A stretch of 64,000 bases of DNA from JBICHN01 sp043101845 (GTDB lineage: Bacteria > Planctomycetota > Phycisphaerae > Phycisphaerales > UBA5793). The position numbers and the translations under genes were made by a program. The stretch is taken from assembly GCA_043101845.1 (NCBI GenBank), contig JBICHN010000011.1, forward strand, positions 1,116,001-1,180,000, written 5' to 3'. The first letter of the stretch is position 1. Every line of letters begins with the position of its first letter. Positions 35,174 to 43,241 of the stretch are shown in pieces. The notes below the pieces were generated by a model. That model searched no databases and was not told the DNA's origin. It saw only the letters and a program-made list of their open reading frames with translations.

Positions 35174-36289
35174 GTGAAGTGGCGAAGCATTCGACCAGGA
35201 CTTTCGTTCGTCCTCAGCCTCTGTGCCGTGGTCGCACTCTCGTCAACGAGCGTCGACGCACAACCCGAAACAGAAAGTCTGGAGGCGGCCGAGCCTCTCG
35301 TGGTCGGTACGAAGTCGGCGCCGCCCTTCGCCATCCAGCGGGCCGATGGAGAGTGGGAGGGGATCACGATCGAGCTCTGGGAGCGCATCGCGGCTGACCT
35401 CGGGCTGACCTTTGAGTATGTCGAGCGCGACCTCGACCAACTCATCGAAGGGGTCCGCGGAGGCTCGCTCGATATCGCGGCCGCGGCGCTCACGATTACT
35501 CCAGAACGGGAAGCGACGCTCGACTTCACCCATCCGTTCTACTCAACCGGTCTCGGCATCGCGGTGATCAACGAAGGTCGATCGGGCTGGCTCGCGCTCG
35601 TCCAGCGCTTCATTTCCATGGCGTTCCTCAAGGCGGTGCTCGCATTGACCGGAGTGCTCCTCATCATCGGATTCGTGCTCTGGGTCTTCGAGCGCCGACG
35701 CAACGCGGAGCAGTTCGGCGGGACCGCGGCCGAGGGGCTCGGCAATTCGTTCTGGTGGGCGGCGGTGACGATGACGACCGTGGGGTACGGCGACAAGGCG
35801 CCGGTGACGGTTCCCGGTCGACTCGTCGCGCTCGTGTGGATGTTCGCGAGCATCATCGTCATCTCTGGGTTCACCGCGGCGATCGCGTCCGCGTTGACCG
35901 TCGGTCAACTCGAAGGGTCGATCTCAGGGCCGGACGATCTGCCTGGTCTTACCGTCGGCGTCGTACGCGACTCGACGAGTGAGGCGTACCTTCGTTCGCG
36001 CGGCGTCGCGCGAGATCGGTATGACGATCCGCAGGCCGCTCTGGAAGCCCTGCGCGAGGGAACGATCGACGCAGTGGTCCACGACCGGCCGGTCCTTCAG
36101 TATCTGGCGCAGGAGAAGTTCTCCGGTGAACTGCGCGTCATTCCGGGCAGCTTTCAACGACAGGACTATGGCTTCGCGTTGCCACAGCAGAGTGAGTGGC
36201 GCGAACCGCTCAATCAGGCGATTCTGGAACAGCTCGTGACGCCGGAGTGGACCCGCGTCGTGGAGCGGTACCTCGGGGAGAAACCGTGA
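35174..36289 (+). CDS. GluR0-like ligand-gated potassium channel (prokaryotic ionotropic glutamate receptor type)
   Basis: The 371-aa protein has the full iGluR layout. There is a signal peptide (1-29), a first ligand-binding lobe (about 41-145, with ALTITPEREATLDFTHPF carrying the ligand-binding Arg112), a membrane helix (about 150-171), a pore loop with the K+ filter TTVGYGD (201-207), a last helix (about 216-241), and the second ligand lobe from about 250 (VGVVRDSTSEAYL). GluR0 of cyanobacteria is gated by amino acids and conducts K+. The ligand here is probably an amino acid. It is monocistronic, with a leader after the rpoC terminator, and converges on ftsI. Confidence 0.92.
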   Translation: MKWRSIRPGLSFVLSLCAVVALSSTSVDAQPETESLEAAEPLVVGTKSAPPFAIQRADGEWEGITIELWERIAADLGLTFEYVERDLDQLIEGVRGGSLDIAAAALTITPEREATLDFTHPFYSTGLGIAVINEGRSGWLALVQRFISMAFLKAVLALTGVLLIIGFVLWVFERRRNAEQFGGTAAEGLGNSFWWAAVTMTTVGYGDKAPVTVPGRLVALVWMFASIIVISGFTAAIASALTVGQLEGSISGPDDLPGLTVGVVRDSTSEAYLRSRGVARDRYDDPQAALEALREGTIDAVVHDRPVLQYLAQEKFSGELRVIPGSFQRQDYGFALPQQSEWREPLNQAILEQLVTPEWTRVVERYLGEKP

Positions 36290-36305
36290 CGCGGCGCCTC
36301 GCGGG

Positions 36306-38081
36306 TCAGGGGTCCGCGGTGGCGAGTTCCGTCGTTTCGTTTTCTACATCGGGTTCAACGCCGAGGTAGTCGAGCGAACGATTGAGCACATTGCGCACGA
36401 CCGGCCCTGCGACGGCGCCGCCGCCGTGGTATCCACGGGACTTGTCCGGGTCCTCGACGACGCACAAGGCGACGAGTCGCGGCCGCTCGAGCGGGGCGCC
36501 CGCGATGAAACTCACGACATACCGATCTTCGTGGTAGCCGCCGGCCTTTCGGTTGGGCAATTGCGCGGTGCCGGACTTGCCGAACATCTGATACCGCGCG
36601 CCCTCGTTCGCAGCGCGACCGGTCCCTTCGAGCATGACGCGACGGAGGACGAGTCGCGTCTGATAGGCGATCGACTCCGGCAGCGAACGCTGTTCGACGA
36701 TGGCTCGGAGCGGCTCGGGGTTTCGTTCCGTCGCGGGCGAGTCGACGGCGAAGAGCGTCGGAAGCGGAAGGCGTCCGTCGCCCGCGAAGGCGCTGAACGC
36801 TCGAATCATCTGGATGGGCGTTACCGCGATCTCGTGCCCCATCGACACGCTCGTCTGCGAGTAGTGGTTCCACTTCGCCGGCGGCGTCACGATGCCGTCG
36901 GTCTCGCCGGGCAACCCGACGCCGGTCGGTCGTCCGAATCCAAACTCGTTCACGACCTGCTGCATCTGTGCGTGCGTCATCCGCTCGGCGACCTGGGCCA
37001 TCCCGATGTTGCTCGATTTCACGAGCACCATGTCCCAGGAAAGTTCCTCGTACGGATGGGAATCCCGAATGCGCCGGCCTTTTGAAGTCCGAAAGACGCC
37101 GTGGTAGGTCTCAAAGACCTCTTCGGGCTGAGCAAGTTGGAGGCGCGTCGCCGCGGCCCAGACGAAAGGTTTGAAAGTCGAGCCCGGCTCATACGGGTCG
37201 GTGATCCACCGCGGTCGTCCGAGGGCTGGATTGAGCGAACGGCCAGGATCGAGAGCGTAGTCGTCGAAGCCGGGGCGCGATCGAAGGGTGTCCGCCGCCG
37301 CGAGGATCTCGCCCGTGCGCGGATCCATCACGAGCAGCCGTCCGCCGCCCGCATTGTGTTTCGCCACGATCGCGTCGAGTTCCTCTTCCGCGATGCGCTG
37401 GAGTTCGATATCGATGCTCAGGCGTACATCATGGCCGTCCCGCGCCGGACGATATCCCACGGGCTCAACCCACATGGCGCGGCGTCGCACATCCCTCAGA
37501 TAGCGCAGTTCGCCGGGATCACCCGTCAACCGCCCGTCGATCGCATACTCGACCCCGCTCAATCCCTTGTGATCGGCGCCGACATGGCCGATTAGTGGAG
37601 CCGCGAGATCGGAGTATGGCCGCTGGCGAACGAGCACCGGCTCGAGCCCGACTCCACGAATGCGGCACGATTCGATCGCGACGGTCTGCGCCTCGCTGAG
37701 CAGGGGGACCAATCGCACATAGCGGGTGTCGTACCGCTCCTGGATCTTTCGATCGAGATCGACCGGATTCACACCGAGCAGGCGTCCGAGTTCGATCGCG
37801 AGCGTGTCGACATCTTCAACGATGCCCGGATCGACGAATAGTCGGTAGCCGATGCGGCTCGTCGCCAGTACCCGGCCGCGCCGGTCAAGCAGATCGCCCC
37901 GGCGAGCGATCTCGTGACGGATCGAAGTTGAACTCGGCGTATTGTCGACGAGCCGCCGGCTTGGCCGCGTCTGAAGCTGGGCGACTCTTGCGACGACCAC
38001 GAGCATCGCCAGAAGGACGGCGCCGACCATGAGCGTCGCGACGATGGAGATTCGATCGGACTCGACGACTGATCGACGCAA
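36306..38081 (-). CDS. ftsI: Penicillin-binding protein, FtsI/PBP2 transpeptidase family
   Basis: This 591-aa septal peptidoglycan transpeptidase has an N-terminal membrane helix (about 12-33), a PBP dimer domain (RRGDLLDRRGRVLATS) and the penicillin-binding domain. Catalytic motifs are STFK (301-304, nucleophile Ser301), SSN (356-358) and KSGT (502-505). Translation appears to begin at TTG 38081, with GGAG 8 bases before it and 5 bases after the upstream gene's stop. It is the last gene of a reduced division cluster (rsmH, LysM gene, FtsL-like gene, ftsI). No murE or mraY follows. Confidence 0.92.
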   Translation of the reverse strand: MRRSVVESDRISIVATLMVGAVLLAMLVVVARVAQLQTRPSRRLVDNTPSSTSIRHEIARRGDLLDRRGRVLATSRIGYRLFVDPGIVEDVDTLAIELGRLLGVNPVDLDRKIQERYDTRYVRLVPLLSEAQTVAIESCRIRGVGLEPVLVRQRPYSDLAAPLIGHVGADHKGLSGVEYAIDGRLTGDPGELRYLRDVRRRAMWVEPVGYRPARDGHDVRLSIDIELQRIAEEELDAIVAKHNAGGGRLLVMDPRTGEILAAADTLRSRPGFDDYALDPGRSLNPALGRPRWITDPYEPGSTFKPFVWAAATRLQLAQPEEVFETYHGVFRTSKGRRIRDSHPYEELSWDMVLVKSSNIGMAQVAERMTHAQMQQVVNEFGFGRPTGVGLPGETDGIVTPPAKWNHYSQTSVSMGHEIAVTPIQMIRAFSAFAGDGRLPLPTLFAVDSPATERNPEPLRAIVEQRSLPESIAYQTRLVLRRVMLEGTGRAANEGARYQMFGKSGTAQLPNRKAGGYHEDRYVVSFIAGAPLERPRLVALCVVEDPDKSRGYHGGGAVAGPVVRNVLNRSLDYLGVEPDVENETTELATADP

Positions 38082-38086
38082 GGGGA

Positions 38087-38452
38087 CTACTCCGAAGCGG
38101 ACGCGAGCGCCGGTGGCTGTCGTGTGGAGCCGGCGTCAGGCGGAACGACCAGTTTCCCGTTGTCCGGCGCACAGGCGGCGAGACAGGCCTCGAGCCGGAA
38201 AGGAACCATGGGCACGCCGGACTCGGCTTCGAACCGTCGCACGAGTTCAACGACTCGGTCGCTCCGCACCGACTCATGCACCTGCAGGCGTATGGCCCAG
38301 AGCGCTTGCTCGTGGTCGAGGATTCGATTGTGCAGCCTCGCCATGTCGTGGGCCGCGTCGATCCGGCCCTGACGGATGACGAGCAGTCCGCACGCGGTAC
38401 TTCCGGCGGTGAGGATGAGCGCGACGAACTTGGCGGCGAGTGATGTCGACAT
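38087..38452 (-). CDS. Small membrane protein in FtsL position
   Basis: This 121-aa protein has one N-terminal membrane helix (about residues 5-25) followed by an exported helical region, AHDMARLHNRILDHEQALWAIR, that looks like a short coiled coil. That is the architecture of FtsL, which joins FtsB and FtsQ in the divisome. Its place just before ftsI and after rsmH is also where ftsL normally lies. Sequence identity to FtsL cannot be claimed; the family diverges quickly. The tail is Pro/Ala-rich. Confidence 0.6.
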   Translation of the reverse strand: MSTSLAAKFVALILTAGSTACGLLVIRQGRIDAAHDMARLHNRILDHEQALWAIRLQVHESVRSDRVVELVRRFEAESGVPMVPFRLEACLAACAPDNGKLVVPPDAGSTRQPPALASASE

Positions 38453-38488
38453 AAGACCCCGAGGTGGTCGCGTGGACGAGGCGGTCGA

Positions 38489-39250
38489 TCAGCGGGCGGG
38501 AATCTGAATCGTCACGCCCGCGGGGACGTTGCCGGGGTCCTTGATCCGTCCACGGTTGAGCTCGTAAATCTCGCGCCACCGCTTCGAGGTGCCGAGGAGT
38601 TCAAGCGAGATTTCAGAAAGCGTGTCGCCGCGCTGAATGGTGTATTCGCGGGCGGGCGCCGGCTTGGGATTCGCATTGGGCACGACCGGCGTCGGCGCCG
38701 GGGCAGACACGCCGAGCGCCTCCTTCGAGGGAACGAGAAGCGCGAGGCCCGGCGTGAGCTTCAAGTCGTCCGGGAGACGATCGCGATTGTACTGCGCGAG
38801 GCGGTCCCAGAGTTTGCCGTCCCCGTAGTGCTGGCGGGCGATCGAGTAGAGCGTGTCATGCCGGCGCACGACATGCTGAAAGACGCCGGCGGGCGGCGCC
38901 GTCGTAAGAGGTTCAGTCGTCATTTCGATCGCGGCGGGAGCTTCTTCGTTCCGCGGTTCGATCGTCTCAACCTGGAGCGCCGTCGTACTCGGATGCAGGT
39001 TGATGATCGGGGCGTCCGGCTCGCGTCGCGACTCGCGCCTGACGCCGGTGCCGCCGTGTCGGTCGGCGATGGCGCGGGGATCGACAAGCGATCCTCCAGC
39101 GGGCAGGGACGACGCCTGCATCGCGGTTGTCGGCCGCAGATCCGCCACCTGACCATTCTGCGCCGGGGACAAGTGGTCGGTGATGAGAATTGCGACGACA
39201 AGGATGAGGCTGAAGCCGATGATCAGCGCGAGCTTGTTCTCTCGGGTCAT
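38489..39250 (-). CDS. Membrane-anchored protein with two LysM domains
   Basis: From ATG 39250 the protein has 253 aa: a membrane helix (about 8-25, LALIIGFSLILVVAILI), a variable linker, and two LysM peptidoglycan-binding domains. The first is VVRRHDTLYSIARQHYGDG..., the second YTIQRGDTLSEISLELLG... to VTIQIPAR at the very end. It lies between rsmH and the FtsL-like gene, so a role at the growing or dividing cell wall is likely. One of only two ACGT sites in the window falls here (38526). The frame is open to 39355, but the hydrophobic start fits ATG 39250. Confidence 0.85.
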   Translation of the reverse strand: MTRENKLALIIGFSLILVVAILITDHLSPAQNGQVADLRPTTAMQASSLPAGGSLVDPRAIADRHGGTGVRRESRREPDAPIINLHPSTTALQVETIEPRNEEAPAAIEMTTEPLTTAPPAGVFQHVVRRHDTLYSIARQHYGDGKLWDRLAQYNRDRLPDDLKLTPGLALLVPSKEALGVSAPAPTPVVPNANPKPAPAREYTIQRGDTLSEISLELLGTSKRWREIYELNRGRIKDPGNVPAGVTIQIPAR

Positions 39251-39358
39251 GGTCGTTGCGTTCCGTCCGTGCGACGCGCCGGCGAGGAAGCCGGCCAGAT
39301 TCGGAGTCCATTCCTTGCCGCGTCGCCGACTTCCTCCAGCGGCGCGCGACTGCACACT

Positions 39359-40336
39359 CTATGCCTCCGGCGGCGCGCTTCGAGTCACGCGGATCGCGCG
39401 GAGTTTCGCCGACCTCGACCGAGGATTCCGGGCGAGCTCCTTCTCGCCCGGCGTCACCGGTTTGCGGGTGAGTCGTTCGACGAACCCGCGCCGGGCCAGG
39501 TCGGCCATGGCGCGCTTCACGATGCGATCTTCAAGAGAGTGAAAGCTGATGAACGCGATACGCGCGCCCGGATGAATCCAGGATCCGCGCGCCCACTCTC
39601 CGTTGCCGTCGGCTCCCGGCCGAGCCGCCCGTTCGATCGCCCGCGTGAGTTCCGTCCAGATCGACTCGAGAGCGCCAAGTTCGTCGTTCACCGCGATCCG
39701 TAACGCCTGGAAGAGCCGAGTGGCCGGATGCATGCGGGAGGAATGGGCGCGTCGTCCGTAGGCCGAGATCGCCACTCGCGCAAGCCGTGCCGTCGTTCGT
39801 ATCGGCCGTTCGGCTCGTTCCGCCACAATCCTGGCCGCGATTTTTCGGGCGAGCGGCTCCTCGCCGTAGCGCCGGATGAGGTCCGCGAGGTCGTCGGCGT
39901 TCGACTCGTTTACGAGCGTCTCCGCCGTCAGGGTCGCGGTCGGGTCGAGCCGCATGTCGAGCGGGCCGTCCTGAGAGAAACTGAGGCCGCGGGACGGGTC
40001 ATCGACCTGCGTCGAGGCGAAACCAAGGTCGGCGAGCACGAGGTCCGCCGCGAGGTTGTTCCGGCGGAGCCAGTCGGGCGCCGCGGCGAAGTTCGCGTGC
40101 TCGAGAGCAACCTCCGCGGCAAGTGGTTGAAGCCGGCGACCGGAGAACTCGAGGTTGGCCTGATCGAGGTCGAATCCGACGACGCGACCGGACCGCCCGA
40201 GACGCTCGCCGATCGCCGCGGCGTGCCCGCCACGGCCGAGGGTGAGATCGACATACACCTCGCCCTCGCGCGGCGCGAGAAGCTCGAGAATCTCCTCGAC
40301 CATGATCGGAATGTGGCCCGCGTCGTCCCGGTCCAT
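39359..40336 (-). CDS. rsmH: 16S rRNA m4C1402 methyltransferase RsmH (MraW)
   Basis: RsmH (325 aa) methylates N4 of C1402 in 16S rRNA with SAM. It starts with HIPIMVEEILELLAPREG, followed by the SAM-binding block VYVDLTLGRGGHAAAI, then DLGFASTQVDDPSRGLSF, and ends with the family pattern ISFHSLEDRIVKRAMADL and RNPRSRSAKLRAI. Length is normal. It is the first gene of the local division cluster. The mraZ gene that usually precedes it is absent. Confidence 0.94.
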   Translation of the reverse strand: MDRDDAGHIPIMVEEILELLAPREGEVYVDLTLGRGGHAAAIGERLGRSGRVVGFDLDQANLEFSGRRLQPLAAEVALEHANFAAAPDWLRRNNLAADLVLADLGFASTQVDDPSRGLSFSQDGPLDMRLDPTATLTAETLVNESNADDLADLIRRYGEEPLARKIAARIVAERAERPIRTTARLARVAISAYGRRAHSSRMHPATRLFQALRIAVNDELGALESIWTELTRAIERAARPGADGNGEWARGSWIHPGARIAFISFHSLEDRIVKRAMADLARRGFVERLTRKPVTPGEKELARNPRSRSAKLRAIRVTRSAPPEA

Positions 40337-40473
40337 CGCGGCTCAGTGTAGCGGGGTCGTCGCCGGCGACGCGTTGCTCGGATACCTTGCGCGCAGGCTG
40401 CTGGACCGAAAGCCGATCGAGACTGGACTCTCGGTACGATCCGACAACGATGCATCCTGGAGGTCGCCGCTCT

Positions 40474-41739
40474 ATGAGAAGAACACGCCAATGTCTCGTC
40501 GCCGTCGCGGGCGCCATGACGCTCGCCGCTCTCGCACATGCTCAAGGGGGCGTCGACGCGACGGCCCGCTGGTGGAAGGGCAATACGCATACGCACACAC
40601 TCTGGAGCGATGGTGACGGCGCGCCGGAACTCGTCGCGAAGTGGTATCGCGATCACGACTACGACTTTCTCGTCCTTTCCGACCACAACATTCTTTCGGT
40701 GGGCGAGAAGTGGTTCGCGGTCGTCGACGGCGGTCGGAGCCGGCTGACGACCGAGCGGCTCGAAGAACTCCGCGAGGTCTTCGGCGATGATCATGTGGTC
40801 ACCCGTGAGCGGGCTGATGGCGGCGGTCTCGAGATGCGGCTGAAGACACTCGACGAGTTGCGCACCCAGTTCGAAGCGCCCGGCGAGTTCATCTTCATTC
40901 AGGGCGAGGAGATCACGGATTCCTTCGCACGCCGGCCCGTGCATATCAACGCGGCGAACATCGAGGAACTCATCGAGCCCCAGCACGGCGAAAGCGTCAA
41001 GGACACCATTGAACGGAATCTCGACGCGGTGGTCGAGCACGGCCGCTCGATCGGCCGGCCGGTGTTCGCTCATGTGAACCATCCAAACTTTCAGTGGGGG
41101 CTCACCGTCGAAGACCTCGCCGCCATCCGCGGGGAGAACTTCTTCGAGGTCTACAACGGGCATTCGGCGGTGCGCAACTATGGAGACGACGAGCATCCGA
41201 GTACCGAAGCGATGTGGGACATCGCGAACACGATGCGCCTGACGGACCTCGGCCTGCCGCTCCTCTTCGGTGTCGCGACGGACGATTCGCATGAGTACCA
41301 CGAGTACGGCGTCGGCAAGACGAATCCGGGCCGCGGCTGGATCATGGTGCGCGCCGGGTCACTCGACGCCGACACGATCATCCAGGCGATCGACGACGGC
41401 GACTTCTACGCCTCAAGCGGAGTCACCCTTCGCGAAGTTCGTGTCGCGGACGGAAAGTATCTCGTAGAAGTCGACGCGGAAGAGGGGGTCGGATACACGA
41501 CGCAATTCATCGGGACTCGGCGCAAGCCGGGTGACACGGCGCATCGTGAAGCCGCCGAGCACGGACCGATCGGCGAAGTCTTCCTCGAGACCACGGAGAA
41601 TCCGGCGGTGTACGAATTCACGGGTGAGGAACTCTTCGTCCGGGCGAAGATCATCTCGTCGCGGCTGCACCCGAACCCATACGCCGAGGGTGACTATGAG
41701 GTCGCGTGGACGCAGCCGGTGGAACCCCCGGATCGATAA
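40474..41739 (+). CDS. Secreted PHP-domain protein
   Basis: Starting at ATG 40474 (with GGAGG upstream), the protein has 421 aa. The signal peptide covers about residues 1-23 (VAVAGAMTLAALAHA|Q). The PHP metal motifs follow: GNTHTHTLWSDG (about 37-48), FLVLSDHN, EEITDSF and HVNHPNF, then ATDDSHEY. PHP proteins are metal-dependent phosphoesterases or scaffolds, but exported members have no fixed substrate. The last 100 residues form a small beta domain. It is divergent from rsmH and about 80 bases ahead of a zinc-ribbon gene on the same strand. Confidence 0.85.
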   Translation: MRRTRQCLVAVAGAMTLAALAHAQGGVDATARWWKGNTHTHTLWSDGDGAPELVAKWYRDHDYDFLVLSDHNILSVGEKWFAVVDGGRSRLTTERLEELREVFGDDHVVTRERADGGGLEMRLKTLDELRTQFEAPGEFIFIQGEEITDSFARRPVHINAANIEELIEPQHGESVKDTIERNLDAVVEHGRSIGRPVFAHVNHPNFQWGLTVEDLAAIRGENFFEVYNGHSAVRNYGDDEHPSTEAMWDIANTMRLTDLGLPLLFGVATDDSHEYHEYGVGKTNPGRGWIMVRAGSLDADTIIQAIDDGDFYASSGVTLREVRVADGKYLVEVDAEEGVGYTTQFIGTRRKPGDTAHREAAEHGPIGEVFLETTENPAVYEFTGEELFVRAKIISSRLHPNPYAEGDYEVAWTQPVEPPDR

Positions 41740-41819
41740 TCGCTTGCAATATTCTTTCCCTTCGCGCATTATCCGGCCGGTCGCCACTCTTGCGATCAAA
41801 GCCGGAAAGGGCGCGCGGG

Positions 41820-43220
41820 ATGAGTGTAATGATCGGGTCTGTGGTTCTCGCGGGAGTCATCGGGACACTCGCACTCGCCGTCGGGCTCGTTGGACGACGG
41901 ATCAATGATCATCCCATCTGTCGTCGCTGCCGGTACGACCTCGTCGGCGTGAACGAGTCGTCGGTGGGCCGATGTCCCGAATGCGGCGCCGATCTTTCTG
42001 CGCCAAAGGCGATTCGAGTCGGAGCGCGACGGAGAAGAATCTGGCCGCTCTCGATCGGCGCTGGATTGCTGGCGGTCGCGATCGCGTGCGGCGTCGCATG
42101 GAGCGTCGCCGGCGCACGCGGATTCGACTGGAACACCGTCAAGCCGGACTGGTGGCTCGTGTTCGATCTCAACTCCGGCGTCGATGCGACACGGAATGCG
42201 GCGATCACGCATCTATTCGACCGCCTCGGTGAGGATCGCCTGAGTGAACGCACAATCCAGCGCGTCGTCGCTCGCGGGCTCGAAGCGCAGGCCGACCTCA
42301 GCCGGACCTGGCCGGTTGAGTGGGGTGACCTCATCGAGGTTCTCCAGATGACTGAACGGCTGCGTCCAGCCGACTTCGAGCGCTATACGCGTCAGCTGTA
42401 CGCGCCACAAACGATCATCCGTTCGGTCGTTCCGACGGGCTCCTGGGTGGGCGCCGAACTTCGGGTGGGGCCGTCACGCGGAGGCTCGGGCGCGAGGCCA
42501 CATCTGTCGGCGGGAGGTGAGTTCGTCCAAGCCTCCGTCAACGGAGTGATCCTGGAGTCCCGGCATGTTCCTTCAATGGTGCGGTGGACCGAAGATTCAC
42601 GGTTTCCGAGATCGATATTCATCGATCTGCCGCGTGGCCATCACCGCGTAGAGACGGTCTGGAACTTCTCGGTGAATGATCGAACGGCGATGCACAAGGC
42701 GGTCGAACGAAGAGAAGAGGTCCCGGAGCCCATCAGTCTCTTCACGGAATCGGTGACCGTGGAGCATGTCATCGAAGTCGTTGACGCCGGATTCAATCCC
42801 GTTGAACTCGTGACTTCGGATCGAACGATTGACGCGCTCGGCACTCCCGTCGGAGTGCACAGCGTCACGGTGCGCGTGCCGCAGACGCGTGAAAACGCGG
42901 CCTGGTTCAGCGTCTCCGTCACCAAGGCTCAAATGCCGTTAATGGCGCTCTCGTTTGATGTCTTCTGGCGCGTCGACGATCACGAATGGAAGATCGGGTC
43001 GCTCTTCATCCGGGAAGAAGAGTCAAGCGGCCAATACCACGGCGTGTTCGAGGGTCTCCCGGTCGAGACGGGTCAGGTGGATGTTATTCTCAGACCGAAT
43101 GCAGCACTCGCTCTGGCGGAGTCACCGGACACGGACGAGATCTGGGGAGTCGAGGTCATTCTGTCTGATGTCCCGATCGCCGCCGGTGGGAGTTGGACGA
43201 ATCGACGCATTCGACCGTGA
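41820..43220 (+). CDS. Membrane protein with a zinc ribbon; function unknown
   Basis: From ATG 41820 the protein has 466 aa: a first membrane helix (MSVMIGSVVLAGVIGTLALA), a cytoplasmic zinc ribbon CRRCRYDLVG...RCPECGADL (about 34-61), a second helix (about 72-92) and then a large extracytoplasmic domain of 370 residues without recognised family. The zinc ribbon pattern also appears in the gene at 45122-45625 and is, in my experience, common in Planctomycetes. It starts 80 bases after the PHP gene. It converges on lepA. Confidence 0.7.
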   Translation: MSVMIGSVVLAGVIGTLALAVGLVGRRINDHPICRRCRYDLVGVNESSVGRCPECGADLSAPKAIRVGARRRRIWPLSIGAGLLAVAIACGVAWSVAGARGFDWNTVKPDWWLVFDLNSGVDATRNAAITHLFDRLGEDRLSERTIQRVVARGLEAQADLSRTWPVEWGDLIEVLQMTERLRPADFERYTRQLYAPQTIIRSVVPTGSWVGAELRVGPSRGGSGARPHLSAGGEFVQASVNGVILESRHVPSMVRWTEDSRFPRSIFIDLPRGHHRVETVWNFSVNDRTAMHKAVERREEVPEPISLFTESVTVEHVIEVVDAGFNPVELVTSDRTIDALGTPVGVHSVTVRVPQTRENAAWFSVSVTKAQMPLMALSFDVFWRVDDHEWKIGSLFIREEESSGQYHGVFEGLPVETGQVDVILRPNAALALAESPDTDEIWGVEVILSDVPIAAGGSWTNRRIRP

Positions 43221-43241
43221 CTCGATCCGGTGCGAGACTCG

